A program made the translations under genes and the position numbers. A DNA stretch of 16,285 nt from Stramenopiles sp. TOSAG23-6 (Eukaryota; Sar): the NCBI GenBank assembly GCA_900128565.1, contig LT636094.1, positions 1 through 16,285 of the forward strand. Direction: 5' to 3'. Each line of letters opens with the position of its first letter. Position 1 is the stretch's first letter. A model generated the notes under the pieces. It saw only the letters and a program-made list of their open reading frames with translations. It was not told the origin of the DNA and did not search any database. Positions 7,086 through 14,850 of this stretch are shown here, piece by piece.

Positions 7086-10000
7086 TTAAAAATCTGGAAT
7101 ACTAGTAAATTTTTTACCAATATTCATAATTCTCTGTCTTCTTCTTTGTGTTCTAGTCAATGGTTTTGGTTTCTTAAATGGTACAAATCTGTTTTTCTTT
7201 GCTTTTTCTTTTCTTCTTTGTCGTTTCGCTTCAATTTCATCACTATCATCATCACTATCAGATATACAACTATCTTCTTCATCATCTGTATTTTGGGTTG
7301 GATTTGATTTTGATTTAGTTTTTAATAGTTTAGTATGAAATTTTTGTAGCATTCGTACAGCAGCTAAAGGTCCAGTTACATGAGACTGTCCGTCTTCAAC
7401 TGATATTGTTGATCCTAGACTCATCTCTGAATTCAAATCTGTACTTAAATCTGTACTTAAATCTGTACTTATACTATTGGAAGTGTCATTTGTTGCCGTT
7501 GATATAGATTTATCATTTTGTTTTTCATCATTTGTGTTTTTTATATTTTTTTGTACTGTATCATTACTTTTGTTTGTATTAGATTTTATTTTCTTTTGTT
7601 CTTTTTCTAAAAGGTCCTTTTTTTTCTTTTCTGCTTTTGCGAGTTTTCTTGCTTTTTTTGCTTTTAATTTTTCAGCTTTTCGTTTAGCTCGTTTTTCTTT
7701 ACGTAGTTTTTCTAATTGTGCTGCTTTTTTTGCTTTTTTATCTGCAATTTCTTGTTCACGAATTTTCTTTTGTTCATTTCTAAAAGCTACTCTTTGTTTA
7801 TGTCTTGTGAAAAAATATTGAAAAAAAAAAAAAAAAATTATTCAGTATGAAAGTTTCAATGAAAAAAAATAAATGAAATTATACAGTGGATCACGTACAA
7901 TATATGACTTTCCACTACCTGGAGATGAAACTGAATTTGAACCAAATACAAAATATTCATCAATTTTAAATGGTTTATCTATTTCAGATGTTTCAGATGT
8001 TTTTTTATCTACATTTTTTTTGGTATTTTTTGTATTTTTTTCATGTTTCTCAGTAATCATTGGGAATGGTTTAGTTACAGGTTTGTCAAAAGAATAATAT
8101 ATACCATTATAATAATCAGGTTGCATACTAATACCTTGCGTTACACCTCGTGGAGTACCTCCTTTGATCTCAGGTTGAATTAAATGTTTTTTTTCTATAT
8201 TTTGTTCTATATTTTGTTCTTCATTTTGTTCTTCATTTTTTTCTTCATTTTTTTCTATATTTTCAAAATGAAGTATTGTTTCAAAATTTGGTATTTTCAT
8301 ATTTATAGTATCACTTGTAATACTATCATTTTCTTCAGAATGTTTGGTATGTAAAGATTTGTTTTGTATTGAATTTGTTGATTGTTTACCTTCTTCTATT
8401 ATTGGATTCTGAAAATGTTGATCAGCAGGTGTAGCAGGTCTGTCTAACATAGATATTAATTCCGGTAATGAATTATTTTGCAGTTTAAAATAACTTTCTC
8501 TATTTACATGTAGTATAAAAAGATATTTCAATCATTTGGTTTGTTTTTGTTAGGTATACGAATACAAAAATAATACAAAAATAATACAAAAATAATACAA
8601 AAATAATACAAAAATAATACATTTTTTTTTACAAAAAAAAAAGTTTTGTTAGGTACGAAATTTCGTACGAAAAAAAAAAACAATTTGTAAAATTCATGAT
8701 GAAAAACATACATCTGATTCCTTCACTCTTTGACGAAACTTTGCCGCAGTGCCACGTGTCACTGGTCTTGCATTACGTGGTATAATATTTGACAAATCCA
8801 TTGTATGAAGTAAAGATAAATTTTCATTTCTTTCCATCTTTGGTATTTTTGATATTTTTGGTATTTTTGGAGGTTTGAATGAATCATTTTGTACAGCTAT
8901 AGATAACATTGAATGTTCCATACTTTTAGGGTTAGGTTTNTCGATATGTTTCGGATTTTTTTCTATACTTTTTTTAGCTACAATTTCTTCAATTGTTTGA
9001 GAAGATGATCGTGTCACTGGACGACTATTGAAAAGACTCTTTGCATCATCACTATCATAATCTTCATCATTTGTTTTAGACAATTGTTGAGTACCTACAG
9101 AAATATTTTCATTTTTTTCATTTTTTTCATTTTTTTTAATATAGTTTTTTCTTTTTTCCATTTGTAATTTTATTCGTGCTTTATTTTGCCTAGCTTCCCT
9201 CAATTTTTGTATCTGTATTTGCTTTTGTTGAGCTAATCGAATCTCTCGTTTTGAATTCACTATATCCCAAGATGATGTACTTATGGAAAATATTTTAAAA
9301 TTTTAATTTTTTTTTTGTTAGGTACAAAATTTCGTACAAAAAAAAAAAAAAATTAAATTAAAATAAATGTTTTGAAAGACGTACAAGGTTGTTTCTTTTG
9401 TAAATTTAATTTTTCAGATACTTTATGTGAGTGATGTACCATGTGTTGTACAGAAATATTTAAAAAAAAATAATTTAGGTTTTTAGTTTTTAATTTTTTA
9501 AGTTTTTAGTTTTTAATTTTTTAGTGTTTGACTTTTTTGTTAGGTACAAATTTTTCATACTAAAAAAAAAAATATATATAAAAAAATTGATACTGTAATG
9601 TAACGTACATATTATTCACATTAGCATGTGACGTTTTAAAGTGTTGTTGTTGCCTTGCTAAAGATTCCTCTAAAATATATATTGTAGGAAAATATTTCAA
9701 AAAAAAAAAAAATATTTTTTTTGTTAGGTACAAATTTTACTATAAAAAAAAATAAAAAAAAAAAATTTCAATTTTGAAAATCTACATGATTATTTTCTAC
9801 TTTGTATACTTTACGAATAAGAGCTTGAGTGCCACGTGTCATTTCTCGAATTTTATCTACAGCATGATGCCCTTGTCGTTTATGTGACGTTCGTAATCGT
9901 GACTTTGGTCTTTCTGCAATGTTTTTTTGATATTGTAGATATTTTTGATAATTTTTATATTTTTGATATTTTTGAAATTTTTCATTTTTTTGAAATTTTT

Positions 10001-11162
10001 GATTTTTTTGAAATTTTTCATTTTTTTGATATTTTTGATATTTTTGATATTTTTGTTTCTCTGATTGCAACAATGCATCTCTACTATCAAGTCTTTGTTT
10101 TTGTTGAGACATTTGTTTTGTATCATTTTTATCATTTTGAATATCATCATTTTTATTTTGATCATTTCTATATTGAATATTTTCAATATTTTTTTTCGTA
10201 GATAATTTCGTACCTAACGTTTTTTTTTCTTGTGGACGATCAACACTAAACTGACCATCTACAGATTCATAATATACATCACCATCTTCATCAATAAATT
10301 CTGACCATCCCAATGGTAACCTTGGTGTACTTTCTTTTGTATCTACATCTATAGGTACATCATTAGGGTTAGGGTTTTCAAACTCCTCAAAAATTTCATT
10401 ATTTTGGATTTTTTCTCCAAACGAATTTTTTTCAAAATTTTCATTATTTTCCAATGTTTTCGTGTATTCACGTAAAATTTTTCCAGTTCGTCCAGGATGT
10501 GCATTTGCTTCTTTCCAAGCTAGACCAATAATTATATTTGAAAGAGTAGGAAATCGATTTTGAAGATTTCGTGCAATATTTTTCATATCTTGAATATTTT
10601 TTGAATTTTTTAAATTTTTTGAACTTTTTAAATTTTTTAAATTTTTTGAATTTTGTAGTAAAATTTGTACTAAATCATCAATATTATTTTTTTTTTCAAT
10701 GACATGTTTTCTATTGATTTCGTGTGTACGCATAATTGTCCCTCCTTGAATCTTTGCTGATCGACTACTACCATCTGTCAACATTTTTGTATGTCGATTT
10801 GATAATTCATATTTTTTACGTAATTTTTCTTTTCTTTTTTCAGAAAAATGTTTTCTATTTATTTCGTGTTGTTGTTGAAGATTTTGTTCTGTTTGTGTTG
10901 ACTCAAAAGATTCACTTAAAATATTTTCTACAACAAATTTTCCTGAAAGTCTGTGTAATAGTGTATTTTTATTATTATTATCATCATTATTATCATTATC
11001 ATTATTATTATTATTAGTAGTAGTAGTATTATTAGTATTAGTATTATTATTATTATCATTATTATTATTATTATTATCATCATTATTATCATCATTATTA
11101 TCATTATTATTATTATTATTAGTATTATTAGTATTATTATTATCATTATTATTATTAGTAGT

Positions 11163-11217
<55 letters not shown>

Positions 11218-11221
11218 GTAG

Positions 11222-11253
<32 letters not shown>

Positions 11254-12591
11254 GTAGTAGTAGTAGTATTATTAGTAGTAGTATCAGTAGTAGTTGTATC
11301 ATTATTAATAAAACCATTTTCAGTACATTGTAAATATTTTCTAATTTCAACTAATTTCAAACAATTTGCCCAATCTAGAGCTGTTTGACCAGAGTTATCT
11401 TTACACAATACATATTGAGTAAAAAAATATACCATACAACAAAAAAATCGTTAGGTACGAAATGTTGTACAAAAAAAATTAAAAATTTTCAAAAAAAAAA
11501 ATCGTCATCAAAATCATTAGGTACAAAATTTCGTATAAAAAATAAAATTCATTATACTGTCAATAACATACATTACATTTCTGTGATATTAAATATTGAA
11601 CAATATTTAAATGTCCTTCCTTCACAGCATAGATGAGTGCATGGATTATAAAAAAATATTTCAAAAAAAAAAAAAACGTTAGGTACAAAATTTCGTATGA
11701 AAAAAAATTAGACAAAAAATTAAAAAATGAAAACGCACATTTTCACCAGTTATATTATTTTGAAGATGTATATTAATGTTTGTTTTTTCAATCAAATCTG
11801 GAATGCAGTCCATGTTTTATAAACAATATATAAACAAGAAGTAAAATTTGTTACATACAAAATTATTTTTTTAATTAGTTTTGTACCTAACAACAAAAAA
11901 AAAAAAAAAAAAAAAAAAAAATTTAAACGATTTTTTTTTTTTTTCGGTAAAAAAAAAAAAAAAAATAAAACGCACATTGATTCTGGCTGCTTCGTGAATG
12001 CAATACACACCATGTGAATCTTTAGCATTAACAACAATTTCTGTTTATATTGTGAAAAATATTGTACATTCGAAATAGGTCAATAAAAAACTTAAATTTC
12101 TTAGGTACAAAATGTCGTACGAAAAAAAAATTTAATTTGAAAAAAAGTCAAAAAATATTTTTTTTTTTTTTTTTTTAGGTTTAGGTACAAAATTCCGTAT
12201 GAAAAAAAAAATGATAAAATACTTTACCTAAATCTATATAAACACGTAAGAGTTGATTTGCAATGTGGATTTGACCTTTACAAACGGCACATTGTAGTGG
12301 ATAACGCCCTTTTTCATCCTTTTGAAGCAACCATGATGTAATCAGTGTTGTTGGTATAGTCTTATTTGTGTTGCTTTTGTTATTTGTGTCATGAGTTATA
12401 GTGTTATTGGAGACATAATTCAACAACGCAGTCATGACTTTAACCGCACCTATGCGTGCTGCAAAATGAAGAGGTAAAAGTTCATTCATTGCTCTGGTAT
12501 AATTACTATCATTTATATATGTCATTGTAGACGTATCATCATCAATTAGAATAGCTTGCCTCAGTACAGATAAAGCAGAGGATGATGTCAT
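7086..12591 (-). CDS. Ankyrin-repeat, WW-like, coiled-coil protein, ten exons, about 1,401 residues
   Basis: Exons 12591-12228, 12040-11976, 11810-11739, 11640-11572, 11411-9786, 9676-9609, 9440-9385, 9274-8712, 8507-7899 and 7799-7086 sum to 4,206 bp and stay in phase. Ankyrin repeats fill residues about 38-224 (LLPLHFAARIGAVKVMTALL, GRYPLQCAVCKGQIHIA, IHEAARIN, ALIYAVKEGHLNIVQYLI, NSGQTALDWANCLKLVEI) and run across exons 1-5, the best support for one gene. Then come an Asn/Thr tract (about 227-338), a WW-like domain at 555-583 (LPLGW, YY, DRP) whose second Trp is Val, a KYQKYQK tract, and Lys/Glu/Gln-rich helices in exons 8-10 (e.g. near 9250-9130 and 7790-7590). The likely role is scaffolding through ankyrin and WW contacts; no catalytic domain is seen. 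The exon 3 start is uncertain by one or two codons. One N at 8940. Confidence 0.82.
7800..7898 (-). other. Ankyrin-WW intron 9 (99 bp, ends AT)
   Basis: Donor GTACGT. Only a decayed element (TTTCATACTGAATAA). TTCAATATT, then 14 bases ending AGACAT before AAACAAAGAG. Using the AG four bases earlier gives ACA-TAA, a stop. Confidence 0.75.
8508..8711 (-). other. Ankyrin-WW intron 8 (204 bp, ends AT)
   Basis: Donor GTATGT. Two elements at 8648-8672 and 8549-8563 flank a tandem array of AATACAAAAAT (8561-8620, 5.5 copies). TGAAATATC at 8530-8522, then 14 bases ending CTACAT before GTAAATAGAG. No AG in that interval. Confidence 0.8.
8561..8620 (-). repeat. 11-bp tandem repeat, 5.5 copies
   Basis: Perfect head-to-tail AATACAAAAAT units (plus-strand reading) inside intron 8 of the ankyrin-WW gene, abutting the proximal element copy. 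Confidence 0.9.
9275..9384 (-). other. Ankyrin-WW intron 7 (110 bp, ends AT)
   Basis: Donor GTACGT. Element at 9317-9340, CTAAC 42 bases from the exon; AAAATATT, then 14 bases ending GTACAT. An AG five bases earlier would lead to a TAG after five codons. Confidence 0.8.
9441..9608 (-). other. Ankyrin-WW intron 6 (168 bp, ends AT)
   Basis: Donor GTACGT. Element at 9539-9562, unusually far (98 bases) from the exon because a 23-bp tandem repeat (9479-9501, 9502-9524) lies between. TTAAATATT ending at 9455, then 14 bases ending ACACAT before GGTACATC. Confidence 0.75.
9479..9524 (-). repeat. 23-bp tandem repeat, two copies
   Basis: GTTTTTAGTTTTTAATTTTT-led unit at 9479-9501 and 9502-9524, identical except for the last base, inside intron 6. 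Confidence 0.85.
9677..9785 (-). other. Ankyrin-WW intron 5 (109 bp, ends AT)
   Basis: Donor GTAGAT. Element at 9723-9744, TGAAATATT at 9699-9691, 14 bases ending ATATAT. The nearest AG (TTTTAG, 8 bases further on) would give AGG-AAT-CTT-TAG, an in-frame stop; the AT junction reads ILEESLARQQQ. Confidence 0.8.
10195..10218 (+). repeat. Exonic, reverse-oriented copy of the intron element
   Basis: Palindrome-like half followed by CGTACCTAAC reads on plus while the gene is on minus, opposite to intronic copies. Exon 5 translates it as LGTKLSTKK between the WW-like domain (…DRPQEKK) and NIENIQ. Confidence 0.75.
10970..11301 (-). repeat. Trinucleotide tract encoding Asn/Thr
   Basis: About 330 bp of ATT/GTA/TCA units (plus reading), translated in exon 5 as Asn with Thr and Asp. 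Mixed codons (AAT, AAC, ACT) and interruptions suggest slippage expansion. The frame stays open throughout. Confidence 0.9.
11412..11571 (-). other. Ankyrin-WW intron 4 (160 bp, ends AT)
   Basis: Donor GTATGT. Two elements at 11515-11540 and 11450-11470; the proximal CTAAC is 38 bases from the exon. Variant motif TGGTATATT, then 14 bases ending CAATAT before GTATTGTG. No AG in that interval. Confidence 0.8.
11641..11738 (-). other. Ankyrin-WW intron 3 (98 bp, ends AT)
   Basis: Donor GTGCGT. One element at 11678-11700, TGAAATATT at 11663-11655, then 14 bases ending TCCAT before GCACTCATC. No AG between element and exon. Joins …ITGEN to ALIYAVKEG inside an ankyrin repeat. Confidence 0.8.
11811..11975 (-). 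other. Ankyrin-WW intron 2 (165 bp), holds an inverted element pair
   Basis: Donor GTGCGT. Sense-oriented GTAAC ends at 11850, 39 bases from the exon, after an opposite-oriented copy (CCTAAC on plus, to 11891). ATATATT then 14 bases gives exon GACTGC. Starting at the preceding ATG or AAC would keep phase and fit the ankyrin consensus better (N-x-M-D). Confidence 0.6.
11850..11891. repeat. Two element copies in inverted arrangement
   Basis: GTTACATACAAAATTA (11850-11865) faces TAATTAGTTTTGTACCTAAC (11872-11891) with a T-only spacer. They could fold into a hairpin of about 16 pairs with few mismatches in intron 2. Confidence 0.7.
12041..12227 (-). other. Ankyrin-WW intron 1 (187 bp, GT-AG)
   Basis: Donor GTAAAG, acceptor AACAG. 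Two diverged element copies at 12177-12203 and 12100-12123, ending CTAAA and CTAAG instead of CTAAC. The alternative donor GTATTT would break phase. Confidence 0.75.
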
Positions 12592-13123
12592 CGTTTACAA
12601 ATGAATGATTCGAATGATTTAACTCTGATTTCTGTGTGGATTTTGATGTATAGTATTCACTCGTTTGTTTTCTTCAAATCACCTACACAATCTCAAATGA
12701 ATCTGACCAAATATTTCGATACACAGTAAAGTATGATATCGTTATATAGTATAATAATTATCAGTCTTCAAACATATACAAGAATTGATAATTATTTACT
12801 CGTGTGTGATTGTATTTTTTTACAGTACTTTTGGCTATACCTGTCAAAAACATGAAATGACCTTTGTAAAAAAGTAACTGACAATAAAAAAGAAAACGGT
12901 GACTTGGAGCAGGTTTGCGCGCGCGGTCAGTAACTTTTACTCGAACAAAAAGTTCATTTTAAGTACAAAATTTATTACTTAAGCACCAACTGGTCACCTG
13001 ACATTGTAAACTCATCTGATTTCTTTTTGTTGGCTTTGTTGTTGTCTCCATCATATGCGCATTACATTTTTTACTTATAATAATTGTTGTATTGTTCAAA
13101 ACCAACACTATAACACTATAACA
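12592..13123. promoter_or_regulatory. Divergent intergenic region between ankyrin-WW and DUF4116-like genes
   Basis: 532 bp without an ORF, shared by two outward-facing starts, so it must hold both promoters if the calls are right. It contains an 11-bp inverted repeat, AATAATTATCA (12753-12763) and TGATAATTATT (12786-12796), a GCGCGCGCGG island near 12917 that stands out in AT-rich DNA, and a tandem ACACTATA pair just before the 13124 ATG. No clear TATA box. Confidence 0.5.
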
Positions 13124-14663
13124 ATGTTACAATATTCCATATTCCTATTTGTAATTGTTATGATGATGATACTAAACAATACAAATGGAGCTGAACAACC
13201 ACCACCAGATGCAAATATCGCAAATATCGCAAATATCGCACCGCAACAACAACAACAACAACAACAACAACAACCTTGTGACGTCGTAAGCGTACGACAA
13301 CTACTACCAAGGGGACAACTTGAAAGTATTATTTGGGCAATGAGAACTGGCCAATACTATCAGGACTTACCAATGACTCTTAGATGCAATAAAGAGGTTG
13401 CAATGGCTGCAGTGACAGGTGCAGATGCGGGGCATGCGATGAAATACGTGCCAAAAGAAATGAATAACGACGACTACAGTGAAGTTGCGTTTGCGGCAGT
13501 AAAGTATAAAGGTTATAACATCCAATTTGTCTCCAAAGAGAAAATGGCGGATAAATTCCAAGAACTTTTACTTACCACTATGACATCGGAAATATTTTAC
13601 CACCCATCAATAACAATCTCAACTATTGGTCGATATCTTGTTTGTTTTCATCATTTAATTTTATATTCATTTTTTTTTCATAGTAAATTTCGTACCTAAC
13701 AAAAAAAAATTGAAATATTGTGTCACAATACGTCCACAATCCGATTTGATTTCTAAATGTTTACATTTTCCTTTTATTGGAAGGACTAATGCGACTCATG
13801 CTGATTTTGAGGGGAGAGCCTGGAGAGCAAAACTTGTGTATGTTTTTTTTGATCTTTACATTTTTTTTTTCGTACGAAATTTCGTACCTAACAAAAATTG
13901 TAAAAAAAATTTGAAATATTTTTTACATATTATTATTCAAAACATCGCCAATTGGAGAGAAAGAAATAATCTTCCAGTAAACGAATCAATTACACAAAAT
14001 ATGAAAAGACTAAAGAATCGACAAATAAAAGCTTTGTGGCCATTGAAATCACTTGACAGGTTTGTTTTTCAAATCAAAATTGAATATTTAAATTTTTTTT
14101 TTTTTTTTTTTTTTTCATAGGAAATTTTGTACTTAACAATTTTTTTTTTCAAAAAACATTTTTTTTTACAATACATTGACGATCTTAAGAAAGGAATTTT
14201 ATCATTTCTTTATAATAATGAAGATTTGAAAATGAATTTTGGTTTTCCTGCTATTTGTTGTTTAACTGGAGAGGAGCAAAATGAAGCTAAAGTAGAGGAA
14301 GGGTAAAAATTCTTGATTAATGTATTATTTTTGTTGTTTGTCATCAACATAAATTTTAAATTTGTATATACTATAAATCAAATGACTCATTCTGAAATTC
14401 TGTACTGTTTTGAATTTTTTTTTGGTCTTTTTTTTTTTTTTTTTGATCGATGGAACAAACCTGTTATTGTTGTACAAAACGGCTGCATAAATATAAAGCC
14501 AGTGTTCCCGGTACATCTCGTACCGGCTAATACGCGGGAACTCATTCGTTCGTCTATCGTGTATTCGTTGTATACAACAAGTCTACGTAAATACAAAACA
14601 AAAGGACGTGCGATACTCATAAAGACCATAAAGAATTGTGTGTGTAGTATTAGCAATTATTAG
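13124..14663 (+). CDS. Secreted protein with DUF4116-like repeats, five exons (model partly uncertain)
   Basis: Exons 13124-13639, 13734-13835, 13935-14059, 14177-14302 and about 14444-14663, 362 residues. The ATG at 13124 is preferred over the in-frame ATG at 13055 because it starts a clean signal peptide (MLQYSIFLFVIVMMMILNN, then AEQPPP). NIANIANIA and a ten-Gln run follow. Residues 82-152 match the DUF4116 pattern: LPMTLRCNKEVAMAAV, KYVPKEMNNDDYSEVAFAAV, then QFVSKEKMADKFQELLL. That family is made of repeated short units of unknown function. Later exons (ADFEGRAWRAKL; NIANWRERNNLPVNESI; DDLKKGILSFLYNNEDL; NKPVIVVQNGCINIK) have real-protein composition but no recognised domain. If the last intron is not spliced, translation stops at 14306 (290 residues). 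Confidence 0.62.
13640..13733 (+). other. DUF4116-like gene intron 1 (94 bp, acceptor uncertain)
   Basis: Donor GTTTGT. Element at 13680-13700, TGAAATATT at 13711-13719. The 14-base rule puts the exon at 13734 in phase 0 (intron ends GT); other phase-0 starts are possible. The only AG nearby (13681-13682) gives an immediate TAA. Confidence 0.55.
13836..13934 (+). other. DUF4116-like gene intron 2 (99 bp, junction uncertain)
   Basis: Element at 13871-13892 with a perfect TTTCGTACGAAATTTCGTAC. TGAAATATT at 13912-13920. The 14-base rule keeps phase 0 with donor GTGTAT; donor GTATGT two bases on would pair with ACATAT at 13930. No AG lies between the element and the exon either way. Confidence 0.6.
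14060..14176 (+). other. DUF4116-like gene intron 3 (117 bp, ends AT)
   Basis: Donor GTTTGT after CAG. Element variant (ACTTAAC, ending 14137), 39 bases from the exon. No TGAAATATT is visible. The phase requirement fits ATACAT before TGACGATC; no AG after the element. Confidence 0.6.
14303..14443 (+). other. Putative DUF4116-like gene intron 4 (141 bp)
   Basis: Donor GTAAAA follows EEG; a long T-run precedes GATCGATGGAAC. Inferred because the frame after 14444 looks coding and 14304 would otherwise be a stop. No element copy and no TGAAATATT-N14, so the acceptor is a guess. Confidence 0.4.
14504..14541. repeat. Nested GC-rich inverted repeats
   Basis: CCGGTAC (14508-14514) and GTACCGG (14520-14526) form a perfect 7-bp stem with loop ATCTC. 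GTTCCCG (14504-14510) and CGGGAAC (14535-14541) form an overlapping, alternative stem. It is the most GC-rich spot of the putative last exon. Confidence 0.6.
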
Positions 14664-14800
14664 ATATCACACATCATTACTAATCATTACTAATACGGAT
14701 ACCATCATAATTAAGACTTAAGTTACGATATACGACCAAGGATATACGGACAAATTGATTTGAACAACTACCTACATATAGTAGTACTACATAGACTACA

Positions 14801-14811
14801 TATATAAATAG
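14801..14811 (+). promoter_or_regulatory. TATA box of the 14851 gene
   Basis: TATATAAATAG, 40-50 bases upstream of the ATG. Initiation about 30 bases downstream would leave a 5' UTR of roughly 15-20 bases, which holds repeated ACGTAC/AGTACAGTAC units. Confidence 0.5.
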
Positions 14812-14850
14812 AGAACTTTATCAACGTACTTACGTACAGTACAGTACGAT

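Noticed and set aside
7477-7821. Phe/Ser-rich plus-strand frame.
   Set aside because: It is antisense to the Lys/Ala/Glu-rich last exon of the ankyrin-WW gene.
10736-11350. Ile/Leu/Tyr-rich frames opposite or out of frame with the Asn/Thr tract.
   Set aside because: They are shadow translations of the trinucleotide repeat.
7086-11435. Several separate minus-strand genes (7086-7436, 7842-8531, 8694-9260, 9768-11435).
   Set aside because: They lie on one strand, lack proper starts, and join in perfect phase through element-bearing introns into one 4,206-bp frame continuing the ankyrin domain from 12591.
11385-11636. Plus-strand frame containing LGTKCCTKK and LGTKFRIKN.
   Set aside because: It reads two intronic element copies of a minus-strand gene from the wrong strand; no coding support.
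506-12203. CRISPR array, because a roughly 25-base repeat with a palindrome recurs.
   Set aside because: Spacing is irregular, copies are confined to introns, orientation follows the gene, and the organism is eukaryotic.
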